64,000 nt of DNA from Sporolactobacillus vineae DSM 21990 = SL153 (GCF_000377985.1 NZ_KB899042.1:248001-312000), one strand, 5' to 3'. Numbered from the stretch's first letter, positions 25,838-36,292 are shown. Notes: generated by a model not told the origin, from the letters alone. Translations and numbers: made by a program.

Positions 25838-27517
25838 TTATTTTGTGGTGATGTATGTCTGAGCAAAGTCATACTGAGGTCCATAAGAAGGCTGTGAGAA
25901 ATTCTTAACAGTCGGCTTCTGAGCCCATGTATAGCCACTCTGATAGATTGGAACAATCGGATAATCAGCCATCATTGTCTTTTCGGCAGAAAGCATATCG
26001 TTCCAACGTTTCGTCGGATTAGCTGTTTCAGCTTTTGCTTTGTTGATCAGTGCATCAAACTTCTTGCTTGACCATCCGGTCGTGTTCTGCGGGTTGTCTG
26101 ATGTCCACATATCCAGATAAGTCATCGGATCCTGATAATCAGGGAACCAGCCGCTGAATGCAAGGTCAAACTTGAATTCCTGATTCAGTTTCAGGTAGTT
26201 GGCCCAAGGCTGCTGGTTGATCGTTACTTTAACGCCTGGCAGGTTCTTTTCGAGCTGGCCGGCAAGATACTGATCCCACTGTTTGTACTGATCGCCGTCA
26301 GAACTCAGGAAGTTAAGGTTAAGTTTTTTGATGCCGAGTTCCTTCTTAGCTTTATTCCAGAACGTCTTTGCATCTGCTGTAGTACCTGCAGGATAACCGT
26401 TAGCAGGATTGTCACCACGGAAATCCTTGCCGTCCGGACCGGCCGTGAAGCCCTTCGGAACAACATAGTTAGAACCCAATGAGCCGTCATTAAACAGAAC
26501 TTTGACGAAGCTATTGCGGTCAATTGCTGCATTGATTGCTTTACGCAGATTCAGGTTCTTCAGGTTCTTGTTCGTCTTCTGATTTATATAAAGGAAGAAG
26601 GTACCTGAATTCAAAGAAGTGTGAATATCTTTCGGATTGCTTTGCTTCATCGAATTAGTAAAATCACCAGTCAGGTTGACAACATCTGTTTTCCCCGTCT
26701 TGTACAGGTTAACACGGGTAGCCAGACTTGTCTGTACCTGTACATTAACCTTCGTCAGTTTTGTTGCTTTTGCATTCCAGTAATTTGGATTCTTTTTGTA
26801 AGTCCAGCCTGAACCCTTTTTCCACGAAGACAGAACAAAAGGTCCACTGTAAATAAGATTGGAAGGACCCATCGCAAAGTTCTTGCCTTGCTTCTTTACA
26901 AAATCTGCACGCAGGGGCAGGAACTGCGGCTGGGACAGGATGCTATAGAAGAATGGAGGCATAGCCTGATCAAACTGAACCTGCAGTGTCTTTGCGTCGA
27001 GCGCTTTAATGCCGAGTAAGTTGTACTTACCGTAAAATTTCTTGTTTGTCGGATCTTCAATCTTGGCAGCGTTCTTGATGCCCGATGCAGCAAACAGGAA
27101 GTTATAGGCAGGTTTCGCAGCCGGATCATTCTGACGATGCCAGCCATAGACGAAGTCCTGAGCCGTGATCGTTTTGCCGTCAGACCATTTTGCATCGCGC
27201 AGTTTAAAGGTAACGGTCTTCTTATCGGCACTTACCTTAGGCGCACCTGCTGATAGATCCCAGGCGAACTTGTCGTTGTGCATCCGTGTCAGACCGGATT
27301 CCGTCATGTCGATGACGTTTGTTGATGTTGTGTCCGTTGCCAGGTTTGGGTCAAGTGTAGGAATATCTGCTGTTGATGCAAGATTCAGCACTTGATTCTT
27401 GGCGAGTGTGCTGCCGGCATTTGAACTGCTGCTCCCTGAACCTCCGCACGCGGAGAGAACAAGGCTTAGCGCAAGAACAAAAGACAGCACTAAGGACCAT
27501 TTTGCTTTCTTTCTCAT
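25838..27517 (-). CDS. oppA: Oligopeptide-binding lipoprotein OppA
   Basis: A 559-residue family 5 solute-binding protein. The lipoprotein signal peptide MRKKAKWSLVLSFVLALSLVLSACGG has the lipobox LSAC. The mature part shows SBP_bac_5 motifs: PTLDPNLATDTTSTNVIDMTESGLTRM, WSDGKTITAQDFVYGWHRQNDP, and the late GWFPDYQDPMTYLDMW, typical of OppA. It captures peptides outside the membrane for OppBCDF. The ATG at 27517 has GGGGAGGTC upstream; the frame extends upstream but without a ribosome-binding site. It is about half identical by eye to the second binding protein at 28330. Confidence 0.94.
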   Translation of the reverse strand: MRKKAKWSLVLSFVLALSLVLSACGGSGSSSSNAGSTLAKNQVLNLASTADIPTLDPNLATDTTSTNVIDMTESGLTRMHNDKFAWDLSAGAPKVSADKKTVTFKLRDAKWSDGKTITAQDFVYGWHRQNDPAAKPAYNFLFAASGIKNAAKIEDPTNKKFYGKYNLLGIKALDAKTLQVQFDQAMPPFFYSILSQPQFLPLRADFVKKQGKNFAMGPSNLIYSGPFVLSSWKKGSGWTYKKNPNYWNAKATKLTKVNVQVQTSLATRVNLYKTGKTDVVNLTGDFTNSMKQSNPKDIHTSLNSGTFFLYINQKTNKNLKNLNLRKAINAAIDRNSFVKVLFNDGSLGSNYVVPKGFTAGPDGKDFRGDNPANGYPAGTTADAKTFWNKAKKELGIKKLNLNFLSSDGDQYKQWDQYLAGQLEKNLPGVKVTINQQPWANYLKLNQEFKFDLAFSGWFPDYQDPMTYLDMWTSDNPQNTTGWSSKKFDALINKAKAETANPTKRWNDMLSAEKTMMADYPIVPIYQSGYTWAQKPTVKNFSQPSYGPQYDFAQTYITTK

Positions 27518-27604
27518 AAAGACAATGACCTCCCCTGAAAATATATTATCTTTTTTTGGCCTCTCTGCTTCCATATACGGAGACAAGATCAACCTACAAA
27601 CGCT

Positions 27605-27633
27605 ATTATACAAGTTATTCAGATCGTTTGCAT
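27605..27633 (-). promoter_or_regulatory. Probable oppA promoter
   Basis: On the minus strand ATGCAA and TATAAT are spaced by 17 bases, roughly 90 bases upstream of the oppA start codon. Confidence 0.5.
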
Positions 27634-27806
27634 TCTTTTTTTTAGTAAAAACAATATTTTCTATTAATTTCAACAGGGAATCACTTGCTATTATGCTGTT
27701 TTTTTTAATAATATTTCTTGCAACTCTGTAAGCTAATCTGACACATCTCAGGAGGATGTTGTCTGTTCGGTCCGACTCAGTTATGATGGTCAGGAGGTGA
27801 CAGTCA

Positions 27807-28196
27807 GTGAAAAGTAAAAAGCTCCGTCTTTCATCCCTTTATGGACTCGTCTTTGCTGCCGAACTCGTTCTGACAATACTGACGATGCTGATCAGGAACC
27901 GGTCTCTTTCCTATTTTGCTCTTGCAGACGCACTCGGACTTGTCGGCCTGCTCTGCCTGACGGCCGGTCTGATCCTGTTTATTTTTCAGGGCGGTTTTTT
28001 CGACGGCATCCTTTACAGCTTCAGACGTTTCGCGCGTGCCTGGCGCCAAAAGCAGCTTCATGAGCCCGATCCTGAAACGCCTCTTGCTGAATACAAAGTC
28101 CGTGACGGCAGGCGCTGGCCGGTAACCTGGCCGGTGCTTGCCGTCAGCCTGATTCTGGTTCTGGTCTCCCTGCTGCTTTCCCTGTCACTCCTGTGA
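27807..28196 (+). CDS. DUF3899-type membrane protein
   Basis: A 129-residue protein with three hydrophobic helices: LYGLVFAAELVLTILTMLI, LADALGLVGLLCLTAGLILFIFQ and WPVLAVSLILVLVSLLLSLSLL. The central GGFFDGILYSFRRFARAWR motif is what I recognise from the DUF3899 family of Bacillales membrane proteins of unknown function. The start is a GTG with AGGAGGTG seven bases upstream. It is a single gene inserted, in opposite orientation, between the two oppA genes, and ends at a strong terminator. Confidence 0.65.
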   Translation: MKSKKLRLSSLYGLVFAAELVLTILTMLIRNRSLSYFALADALGLVGLLCLTAGLILFIFQGGFFDGILYSFRRFARAWRQKQLHEPDPETPLAEYKVRDGRRWPVTWPVLAVSLILVLVSLLLSLSLL

Positions 28197-28232
28197 CAGC
28201 ATGGGCAGCGAATTGACTACACTATTGTGTCA

Positions 28233-28282
28233 AAAGCCGGCTAGGCACCTCGGAACCGTCTCCGAGGTGCCTAGCCGGCTTT
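28233..28282. terminator. Bidirectional terminator, DUF3899 gene and second oppA
   Basis: A 22-bp perfect inverted repeat (28233-28254 with 28261-28282) with a 6-nt loop and A/T-rich flanks, lying between convergent genes. Confidence 0.9.
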
Positions 28283-28329
28283 ATTTTTAATATGTGTTTC
28301 CACGAACCTGGCCGTATCTTAGTCTTGTA

Positions 28330-30015
28330 TTAATGTTTCAGTATATATGCGCCTGTGAGATCGACAGTTGGCCCATAGACAGGATACTGAAGTCCCTTAA
28401 CGTAAGGCTTCTGTACCCATATCTGACCGTCCTGGTTCAATGGAATGATCCCGGCATTTTCAATCAGGATCTTCTCAGCACTTTGCAGATCTTTCCATCT
28501 GGCGGTCAGATTCGTTTCATTGCCTGCACGCGCAATCAGTTTATCATAAGTCTTGTCAGACCATGCCGATGCATTCATCGGCTGGTTTGTCGTGAACATA
28601 TCGAGATAGGTCATCGGATCCTGATAGTCCGGTGCCCAGCCGCCGTAGGACAGGTCAAATTTGAATCCCGTCTGCAATTTCAGAAAGTTGGCAAACGGCT
28701 GCTGATTAATTGAGATGCTGATCCCTTTCAGTTTGCTTTGAATCTGGGAAGCCAGATACTGATCCCATGCCTTCAGCTGATCGCCGTCCTGAGTCAGCAG
28801 GGTCAGTTTCAGCGTCTTAATGCCAAGCTCTTTCCTGGCTTTGGCCCAGTCGGCGGCCGCCTGTTTGGCATTCTCATTCGTGAGATAGCCGGTCGGCGCC
28901 GCTGCACGAAAATCTTTCCCATCCGGTCCCTTAACGAACCCTTTCGGTACGGCAAAGTGCGAAGCAACCGATCCGTTATTCATCAATGTCGCGACAAAGG
29001 CTTTACGATTGATTGCTTCGCTTAGCGCCTTGCGAAGGTTCAGGTTGCGAAGATATTTATTCGTTTTTTCGTTCACGTAAAGGAAACGTGTTGTTGACGT
29101 CAGCCCGTTGAAAACTTCCTTCGGGTTCGTCTTCTTTAACTGGTTAGTAAACTCACCTGAAAGGTTTTCAATGGCATCGGATGATCCTGTTTTATACATG
29201 TTGACACGCGTTGCTTCAGTCGTTATGACTTTGACATTAACCGTGGTCAGGTGAATTTTGGACGCGTTCCAGTAACTGTTGTTTTTTACATAAGTCCAGC
29301 CGCTGCCCTTTGTCCATTTCTGAATTTTAAAAGGCCCGTCGTAAAGCAGATTTTCAGGGCCCTGAGCAAAGCTGGCACCCTGTTTCGTCACAAAATCCTG
29401 ACGCTGCGGGAAGAATCCGGGTGTTGACAGCAGGCTCAGGAAGAAAGGCGGTGCCGGTTTGTCGAAGGTCACCTGAACTTGATTCGAACCGATCGCTTTA
29501 ATTCCGAGATTGTTATACTTGCCGTACAGCTTGTCCTTCGGATTCTGGATCTTTGCGGCATTTTTAATCGCCGCTGAAGCATACAGGAAATTATAGGCCG
29601 GTTTTGCTTTCGGATCATTCTCATGATGCCAGCCGAAAACAAAGTCCTGTGCGGTAACCGGTTTTCCATCGGACCATTTGATGCCCTTTCTCAGCGTAAA
29701 AGTATACGTTTTCTGATCCGCGCTGACTTTTGGTGCTCCGGCCGCGAGATCCCATTCGGTCTTCCCGTCATGCATTCTGGTCAGGCCGCTGTTGACCATC
29801 TCCAGTACATTGGTCGACTGCGTGTCCGTCGCCTGTGTGTAATTCAGTGTCGGAATGTCGGAAGTCGTCGTCAGGTTGAGCTGCTGCTTGGCAGCCAATC
29901 CTGAATTCGCTGCTTTTCCGGAACCGGCATTGTTCCCGGAACACGCGGACAGCACCATGGCAAGCGCCAGAAACAGCGACACTGCCGCACTCGTTACGCT
30001 TCTCTTTCTCCTCAT
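28330..30015 (-). CDS. Oligopeptide-binding lipoprotein, OppA paralogue
   Basis: A 561-residue family 5 solute-binding lipoprotein: signal peptide with RRKRSVTSAAVSLFLALAMVLSAC and lipobox LSAC, then PTLNYTQATDTQSTNVLEMVNSGLTRMHDG, WSDGKPVTAQDFVFGWHHENDP and GGWAPDYQDPMTYLDMF. It parallels the oppA product residue by residue over most of its length, so the two arose by tandem duplication; the DUF3899 gene lies between them. With its own promoter and terminators it is monocistronic and probably feeds the same OppBCDF channel with a different peptide range. The ATG at 30015 has a GGGGGG site nine bases upstream. Confidence 0.92.
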   Translation of the reverse strand: MRRKRSVTSAAVSLFLALAMVLSACSGNNAGSGKAANSGLAAKQQLNLTTTSDIPTLNYTQATDTQSTNVLEMVNSGLTRMHDGKTEWDLAAGAPKVSADQKTYTFTLRKGIKWSDGKPVTAQDFVFGWHHENDPKAKPAYNFLYASAAIKNAAKIQNPKDKLYGKYNNLGIKAIGSNQVQVTFDKPAPPFFLSLLSTPGFFPQRQDFVTKQGASFAQGPENLLYDGPFKIQKWTKGSGWTYVKNNSYWNASKIHLTTVNVKVITTEATRVNMYKTGSSDAIENLSGEFTNQLKKTNPKEVFNGLTSTTRFLYVNEKTNKYLRNLNLRKALSEAINRKAFVATLMNNGSVASHFAVPKGFVKGPDGKDFRAAAPTGYLTNENAKQAAADWAKARKELGIKTLKLTLLTQDGDQLKAWDQYLASQIQSKLKGISISINQQPFANFLKLQTGFKFDLSYGGWAPDYQDPMTYLDMFTTNQPMNASAWSDKTYDKLIARAGNETNLTARWKDLQSAEKILIENAGIIPLNQDGQIWVQKPYVKGLQYPVYGPTVDLTGAYILKH

Positions 30016-30089
30016 TTTCAAAAGCCCCCCGAATCAATATGTATTTCCTGATGTCTTTCGGTTTGCTTGAACGGCTCGCCTTGGCTATC

Positions 30090-30117
30090 ATTATACCTTA
30101 ACTGAATTATGAAACAA
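30090..30117 (-). promoter_or_regulatory. Probable promoter of the oppA paralogue
   Basis: On the minus strand TTGTTT and TATAAT are spaced by 16 bases, about 75 bases upstream of the start codon at 30015. Confidence 0.5.
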
Positions 30118-30177
30118 CTGTGAAAACACAGATTTTAAGTTTTAATGAGATAATTCTGTACCGCGTGACTGCCGGGA

Positions 30178-30206
30178 TTGTTTTTCATCCTCGATTTTTG
30201 TATAAT
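30178..30206 (+). promoter_or_regulatory. Promoter of the trpS T-box transcript
   Basis: TTGTTT (30178-30183) and TATAAT (30201-30206) are spaced by exactly 17 bases, upstream of the T-box leader. Confidence 0.7.
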
Positions 30207-30244
30207 ACAAAAGAATCAACTTATGAATTTGTGACTGAGCAGAC

Positions 30245-30531
30245 AATCTTATAGCAGTAAGTGTGATGAGGAAGAAGAGTAGGATTCCGGAGGTCTTCAG
30301 AGAGCCCGGCAAAGATGTGATCCGGACGGCTGAAGGAATACTGAATGGGCTTCTGAACTTCCTGTCGAACTTTCCATTACGGAATGAGTAGACAGCGACG
30401 CTTCCGAGCGTTAGAAACGGACCGGATGACCGTTGCAATCGGCCATCCGGAATGAGTTTCCCGGACTTTTCCGGGATCATCAGGGTGGCACCACGGTCTT
30501 TCCGTCCCTCAGGGCGGGAGGACTTTTTTTA
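30245..30531 (+). ncRNA. T-box leader (tryptophan) upstream of trpS
   Basis: The leader contains the T-box core AGGGTGGCACCACGG at 30482-30496, followed by a terminator stem and T-run ending near 30530. In the 5' part an AGTA (loop E-type) element is visible near 30276, and the specifier position is most likely TGG at 30346-30348, the tryptophan codon, which agrees with the downstream gene. Uncharged tRNA-Trp should pair with the specifier and T-box bulge and prevent termination. The core is certain; the exact specifier placement is my reading and should be folded to confirm. Confidence 0.88.
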
Positions 30532-30582
30532 TACTCACTTTTATCGTGCAGCAAGCACTCTATGAAAAGATCAGGAAGGTGA

Positions 30583-31581
<999 letters not shown>

Positions 31582-31610
31582 CGATTTGCTGCAACTGCAA
31601 ATCAACTCAT

Positions 31611-31647
31611 GTAAAAACCGGGACAGGTAACCTGTCCCGGTTTTTAC
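31611..31647. terminator. Bidirectional terminator between trpS and yjbA
   Basis: A perfect 17-bp stem (31611-31627 with 31631-31647) with a 3-nt loop, T-run on the right and A-run on the left, between convergent genes. Confidence 0.92.
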
Positions 31648-31653
31648 ATCCGC

Positions 31654-32400
31654 TTATTGTACTTTCGGACCGTGTTCCATTTCCCACATTTTTTCAAAGT
31701 ATGGCTGCCCTTTGATCAGGCGTTCACAGATTCCTTCATGTTTCTCAGACCAGCCTTGTTTCATATCCATAGCCATTTCTTTGAACGCTTTATCCGGATC
31801 GATGCTTCTGCTTATCTGATACTTCTCCGGATACCATTCAGTGTACCAGTAACGCAATTCTTCAGCGCAGCCGGTGGCCTGCAGACGGTCGAGCGCCATA
31901 AATAATAACTGTTTCACCTGGCGCTCACGCCGTGTCAGTCCAAGCATCTGCGCCGCGGCCAGGGAAAGCAGCCGGTCAGCCTGCTTCCCGGTCACTTCGG
32001 GAACTGCGACACGCTCTACGGCCATCGCTGCTGCGCGATCCAGAAGAATATTTTCCTGGCGGGGAATCAGCCGGCTCTTCCGGACAGGTATCCGGTACCC
32101 GAGCGTATCCGCGGCCAGACAGGTCACGCCGTCCGTAACAACAAAACAATATTCGATCGTCTCTCTCTGGTTGTTCTTACTGATCATGCTCTTGTTTCTG
32201 ATCGGCTTTAAAAATTCTTCCGGCAGTTCAAGCAAATGATTCTCAATGTAACTGAGAAACGGTTTTTCTACTTTAATGAACGGCACCTGATCAAGCAGCT
32301 CGATAAAATCGTGTTTGCGCCATTCATGAAATTCACAGACATTGAAACCATTCTCTTCGCCCTCAAACCAGTTGACCCAGATATCGCTGATAATCTCCAT
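31654..32400 (-). CDS. yjbA: DUF3603/UPF0736 protein YjbA
   Basis: A 248-residue soluble protein matching B. subtilis YjbA, a Bacillales-specific family of unknown function. Recognisable segments are DIWVNWFEGEENGFNVCEFHEWRKHDFIELLDQVPFIKV, LIPRQENILLDRA, LLSLAAAQMLGLTRRERQVKQLLFMALDRL and RYWYTEWYPEKYQ. It lies beside trpS as in B. subtilis. No catalytic motif is apparent. An AGAGGAG site about 13 bases upstream of the ATG is rather distant. Confidence 0.88.
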   Translation of the reverse strand: MEIISDIWVNWFEGEENGFNVCEFHEWRKHDFIELLDQVPFIKVEKPFLSYIENHLLELPEEFLKPIRNKSMISKNNQRETIEYCFVVTDGVTCLAADTLGYRIPVRKSRLIPRQENILLDRAAAMAVERVAVPEVTGKQADRLLSLAAAQMLGLTRRERQVKQLLFMALDRLQATGCAEELRYWYTEWYPEKYQISRSIDPDKAFKEMAMDMKQGWSEKHEGICERLIKGQPYFEKMWEMEHGPKVQ

Positions 32401-32512
32401 GAATCAGTCGTCTCCTCTTTTAGTGATTTGACATCATTATGGTCAGCCAGTCTGATAATTATTCCGGTTCCGTGAATCAGAGAGTCGTTTCTATTGATGT
32501 GTACCATTGTGT

Positions 32513-32543
32513 AAAAAAATATCCGGATTTCTCCGGATATTTT
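32513..32543 (-). terminator. Intrinsic terminator after fabF
   Basis: ATATCCGGA/TCCGGATAT stem with a 4-nt loop followed on the minus strand by seven T residues, 20 bases after the fabF stop. Confidence 0.88.
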
Positions 32544-32562
32544 CATTGTAAACGGGATTAAG

Positions 32563-33801
32563 TTATTCCGCATATTTTTTGAAAACAAGTGTTGCATTAT
32601 GACCGCCGAAGCCGAATGAATTGCTCATGCCGACAGCGACTTCCTTCTTAATCGCCCCATCCGTCACATAATTCAAATCGCAATCTTCATCCGGTGTCTC
32701 ATAATTGATTGTCGGCGGAACGATGCCGTCCTGAATCGCCTTGATCGTCAGAATCGCCTCAACACCGCCTGAAGCTCCGAGCAGATGACCGGTCATCGAC
32801 TTCGTCGAACTGATCGCCATATCGTAGGCCTTCTTGCCGAACAGCTTCTTGATGGCCTTAGTCTCCGTGGAATCATTGGCTGCCGTACTGGTTCCGTGCG
32901 CATTAATGTAGTCCACCTGATCCGCCTTGAGGCCGGCTTTGTCGAGTGCCATTTTCATCGACCGGACCGCACCGCTGCCTTCCGGATCCGGACGAGTGAC
33001 ATGGAAGGCGTCGCTCGTTGCGCCGTAGCCGACAATCTCGGCATAGATCTTAGCGCCGCGTTTCTGAGCGGAATCGAGTGATTCAAGCAGGAGGATTCCC
33101 GCACCTTCACCCATGACAAAGCCGTCACGGTTCTTATCGAACGGCCGGCATGCTGTTTTCGGATCAGGGTTGGTCGAGAGCGCACGGGAAGAACAGAACC
33201 CGGCAAACGACATATTGGTCAGCGGCGCTTCGGAACCGCCGCAGATGACAGCATCATTGTCGCCGCGTTTGATGACTTCATAAGCGTCGCCGATGGAATT
33301 TGTACCCGTGGCACACGCCGTCACGGTGCAGGAATTGATTCCCTTCGTCCCGAGCATGATCGACACTTGTCCGGAAGCCATATCCGGAATCATCATCGGA
33401 ACGAAGAACGGGCTGACACGCCGGAAACCTTTATCAATAGAGACCCGGAGCTCCTTCTCATAAGTCTCCATGCCGCCGATTCCGGAACCGATCCAGACAC
33501 CGGTCGTCTCTGCATTTGAATCATCGATCACATAGCCCGCATCTTCCACAGCCATTTTTGCTGCCGAAACGGCGAACTGAGCAAAACGGTCCATCCTCAG
33601 AACATCTTTATGGTCGATAAAATCTTCAGGATTAAAATTTTTTACTTCCCCGGCCACTTTGGCACGGAAGTCATCCGGATTGACGCGAGTTACAATATCG
33701 ATCCCGGACTTTCCGGCAACTGCATTCTTCCAGGTCGTTTCAACATTATTTCCAAGAGGCGTTACTGCACCCATACCGGTGACAACAACTCTTCTTTCCA
33801 T
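32563..33801 (-). CDS. fabF: 3-oxoacyl-ACP synthase II FabF
   Basis: A 412-residue elongating ketosynthase. The catalytic triad residues are seen in [15 protein letters not shown] (Cys, about 163), [20 protein letters not shown] (His) and [15 protein letters not shown] (His). N-terminus [19 protein letters not shown] and C-terminus [19 protein letters not shown] are typical. It condenses malonyl-ACP with growing acyl-ACPs. AAAGGAGAG precedes the ATG and it follows fabH by 59 bases in the same orientation; no promoter or terminator separates them, so fabH-fabF form an operon. Confidence 0.96.
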   Translation of the reverse strand: MERRVVVTGMGAVTPLGNNVETTWKNAVAGKSGIDIVTRVNPDDFRAKVAGEVKNFNPEDFIDHKDVLRMDRFAQFAVSAAKMAVEDAGYVIDDSNAETTGVWIGSGIGGMETYEKELRVSIDKGFRRVSPFFVPMMIPDMASGQVSIMLGTKGINSCTVTACATGTNSIGDAYEVIKRGDNDAVICGGSEAPLTNMSFAGFCSSRALSTNPDPKTACRPFDKNRDGFVMGEGAGILLLESLDSAQKRGAKIYAEIVGYGATSDAFHVTRPDPEGSGAVRSMKMALDKAGLKADQVDYINAHGTSTAANDSTETKAIKKLFGKKAYDMAISSTKSMTGHLLGASGGVEAILTIKAIQDGIVPPTINYETPDEDCDLNYVTDGAIKKEVAVGMSNSFGFGGHNATLVFKKYAE

Positions 33802-33860
33802 TACATTCTCTCCTTTAACAAATTACTGCGATGGGATTCAGAATCAGCGGCTAAAGAAAC

Positions 33861-34796
33861 TCATTTGCCCCAGCGCATTGTCAGACCGCCCCATGTCAGA
33901 CCGCCGCCGAATCCCACCAGAACGACCAGATCGCCGTCCTTGATCTTTCCTTCTTCAAGTGCATCAGTCAATGCCAGTGGAATTGATGATGACGATGTGT
34001 TTCCATATTTCTGAACGGTTTTAATCATTTTATCTTCCGGAATTTCCAGGCGTTCCCGTGAAGCCTCCATAATCCGGATGTTTGCCTGATGGGGAATCAG
34101 AAAGTCGATATCCTTCTTCTTCAGTCCCGCTTTCTTAACCACATCAACGGCACATTCACCCATTTTGCGGACGGCAAACTTGAACACTTCGCGTCCGTTC
34201 ATTTTAATATAATTGCCTTCCTGATAAAGATATTGTCCGCCGCTTCCGTCGGCGCCCAGTTCAAAGGACAAAATGCCTTTACCTTCCGACACCGGACCGA
34301 CAACCGCCGCTGAAGCACCGTCGCCGAACAGCACAGCTGTCGAACGGTCTTCCCAGTCGGTGATTTTCGACAATTTCTCTACGCCGACAACAAGAATATG
34401 CTGATAAGCCTTCGTATCGATAAATTGTTTTGCCGTAACAATGCCGTAAATAAAACCGGAGCAAGCGGCACTGATGTCCATCGCCGGAATTTTTTCTGCG
34501 CCCAGCCTGTTCTGAATCATGCAGGCAACAGAAGGAAACGGACGATCGGGTGTGATCGTTGCGACAATGATCATATCGATATCCGAAACCGTCAGTCCGG
34601 AATGATCAATAGCTTTTTTTGCGGCCGCATAGGCCATATCTGATGAATTCGTCTCTTTGTCTGCGATCCGGCGTTCCTCTATACCGGTCCGGGTCCGGAT
34701 CCATTCATCGTTCGTATCCATCATTTTTTCAAGATCGAAATTTGTTAGTACACGATCAGGAACGTACTTTCCCATTCCAAGTATTCCTGCCGACAT
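33861..34796 (-). CDS. fabH: 3-oxoacyl-ACP synthase III FabH
   Basis: A 311-residue ketosynthase that starts fatty-acid synthesis by condensing a short acyl-CoA with malonyl-ACP. Catalytic residues are in [15 protein letters not shown] (Cys, about 112), [13 protein letters not shown] (His) and [15 protein letters not shown] (Asn). Bacillales FabH prefers branched starters. The ATG at 34796 is chosen over an upstream in-frame extension because GAGAGGAG precedes it and [19 protein letters not shown] is the family start. A promoter and a FapR-like operator lie directly upstream. Confidence 0.96.
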   Translation of the reverse strand: MSAGILGMGKYVPDRVLTNFDLEKMMDTNDEWIRTRTGIEERRIADKETNSSDMAYAAAKKAIDHSGLTVSDIDMIIVATITPDRPFPSVACMIQNRLGAEKIPAMDISAACSGFIYGIVTAKQFIDTKAYQHILVVGVEKLSKITDWEDRSTAVLFGDGASAAVVGPVSEGKGILSFELGADGSGGQYLYQEGNYIKMNGREVFKFAVRKMGECAVDVVKKAGLKKKDIDFLIPHQANIRIMEASRERLEIPEDKMIKTVQKYGNTSSSSIPLALTDALEEGKIKDGDLVVLVGFGGGLTWGGLTMRWGK

Positions 34797-34830
34797 CCAG
34801 AATTCTCCTCTCAGCTCATAACAGTATATA

Positions 34831-34847
34831 TAATGACTAGGTAATAA
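34831..34847 (-). promoter_or_regulatory. FapR-like operator upstream of fabH
   Basis: On the minus strand TTATTACCTAGTCATTA resembles the FapR box TTAGTACCTAGTACTAA (13 of 17 positions by eye, with the CCTAG centre intact). It begins two bases after the -10 hexamer, so it covers the transcription start, the usual place for malonyl-CoA-relieved repression. Confidence 0.55.
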
Positions 34848-34848
34848 T

Positions 34849-34877
34849 ATCATACAACGTAAAAATTTTTCCAGCAA
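34849..34877 (-). promoter_or_regulatory. fabHF promoter
   Basis: On the minus strand TTGCTG (34877-34872) and TATGAT (34854-34849) are spaced by 17 bases, immediately upstream of the FapR-like site. Confidence 0.6.
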
Positions 34878-35005
34878 TGCTGAAGCCTGTTCCTGCCCGC
34901 TCTCTTCCCTTCCGGAGCCAGACACGCTCAGACAAGTCAATGCATAGAATGGAAAAGACCGAAGGAAAATCACTCATTCATTGATGACAACAGGAGGAAA
35001 AAGCC

Positions 35006-35314
35006 ATGATACCTTCCGGACGCAATCCAAGAGATCAAATCTATGATCCCTTTACTTATCTGATGTTCGGGCAGTATCCACCGTCTGCCGTACCGCCACA
35101 AGCATTTTATCAGAACGGCACGCCGCAGGCAAGTGGTCAGCCGGCACAGCTTTCGCCCCAGCCAGGATTTATCAAACCGTTTATGGATCAGAACGGCCAC
35201 TTTGACGTCGGCAAAGTGATGAACGGTGCCACACAGCTTGTTACCGTACTGAATCAGACCGCACCGGCCATTAAGCAGTTATCGCCGCTGTTAAAATTCT
35301 TCAAACGGCCTTAA
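35006..35314 (+). CDS. YppG-like protein
   Basis: A 102-residue protein. The first 55 residues are Pro/Gln-rich (DPFTYLMFGQYPPSAVPPQAFYQNG...), and the C-terminal half, PGFIKPFMDQNGHFDVGKVMNGATQLVTVLNQTAPAIKQLSPLLKFFK, matches the YppG family of Bacillales. Function is unknown; the composition recalls spore-surface proteins. GGAGG precedes the ATG. It is a single gene, divergent from fabHF and ending in a terminator at 35343-35366. Confidence 0.75.
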   Translation: MIPSGRNPRDQIYDPFTYLMFGQYPPSAVPPQAFYQNGTPQASGQPAQLSPQPGFIKPFMDQNGHFDVGKVMNGATQLVTVLNQTAPAIKQLSPLLKFFKRP

Positions 35315-35342
35315 CGGCAGGTCCGGGATGACGGTCATTCTG

Positions 35343-35366
35343 AAGTCCGGGTATGCGCCCGGACTT
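35343..35366 (+). terminator. Intrinsic terminator after the YppG-like gene
   Basis: AAGTCCGGG/CCCGGACTT, 9-bp stem with a 6-nt loop, followed by six T residues. Confidence 0.9.
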
Positions 35367-35442
35367 TTTTCTTCATTATAATTCCGGGATGTCCGGAGCC
35401 TGTTTGTGAAGTGCATACCACAGCGGCTCACTCCCGCAGAAT

Positions 35443-36087
35443 CTAGCAGAATTCGTCGTTCCCCGGTTCACCCAGCAAGGCATTAAGATCTTTGTTTGCT
35501 TTTGTATCGGCACCGGCATCCGGATCATAAGCCCATCGGCTCAGGCCATGACAATCGGCAAAATAAAATGCCGCCATGTATTTCGATGCCTGGCTGCCGC
35601 GCCGGCACATTTCCGATCGTCTGGTTCTGAAAAAAATCAGCGTCTTCGCTCCGGGTACTGCAGAAATCAGAAAGGCTTCCATTGCCTCGGCAGCCTCTCT
35701 TTCGGCGGTTGCCGATCCTGCGTGATTAACGGACGCATCGTTTCCTGCAGCCTCAAGGCTGGACATAACGATTAACCGTTGCCATTTTTTTAAGTGAACA
35801 ACATCTGTCAATTGACCGATCTTGTCCTGAAGCAATTGATTTACGTCCGGACGCGTCCGGAATGAATCAGCGATAAAAACTGTGCCGCACGGCAAAGGCA
35901 GCGTCTCATCGACAGTTTGGAACAGCGCATTTCTGCCTAATATGTATCCTCGCTCCGCTTCATTGGCCTTCTCCTGCCTGGTCAGTGCCGAGCTCAGGGC
36001 GCAGACGGCCACTCCCTGGTTCATAAGTGCTTCGGATAAGGGCAGACCACAGGCGGAAAGTCCGCCGAAAACGACCGCCTGTCTCAA
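35443..36087 (-). CDS. Rossmann-fold NAD(P)-binding protein, possibly YjaV-like
   Basis: A 214-residue protein with an N-terminal nucleotide-binding signature MRQAVVFGGLSACGLPLSEALMNQGVAVCALS (GGxSxxGxxL), and later RLIVMSSLEAAGND, reminiscent of the extended SDR/epimerase fold but too short to be complete. In B. subtilis an SDR-like gene, yjaV, lies upstream of fabH, so orthology is plausible but not proven. The start is a TTG with GGAGGG about ten bases upstream. No catalytic YxxxK is evident. Confidence 0.6.
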   Translation of the reverse strand: MRQAVVFGGLSACGLPLSEALMNQGVAVCALSSALTRQEKANEAERGYILGRNALFQTVDETLPLPCGTVFIADSFRTRPDVNQLLQDKIGQLTDVVHLKKWQRLIVMSSLEAAGNDASVNHAGSATAEREAAEAMEAFLISAVPGAKTLIFFRTRRSEMCRRGSQASKYMAAFYFADCHGLSRWAYDPDAGADTKANKDLNALLGEPGNDEFC

Positions 36088-36201
36088 AATATCGGGTCCC
36101 TCCTTAGATTTCTGCTCAATAACATGTGTATGGCGTCAGCCGAAAATTGATGCAGGCGTTCATCCATAGGCGACGAATCCTCAATCAAACCTGGCGTTTG
36201 T

Positions 36202-36245
36202 TTTCCGCTGCAGGTGCTCAGTTTCCGCGGGGTCCCGTACCATCC
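36202..36245. repeat. Dispersed short repeat, copy 1
   Basis: The segment starting TTTCCGCTGCAGGTGCTCA (36202-36220) recurs with one change at 46527-46545. It is followed in both places by another CGC-G-rich stretch and a GTACC motif. It lies in an intergenic region of 237 bp that holds nothing else I can name. Confidence 0.5.
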
Positions 36246-36292
36246 ACGCCAAACGATAAAATGGAGAAAAGAGAACTGCTTTTAAAGAATGC

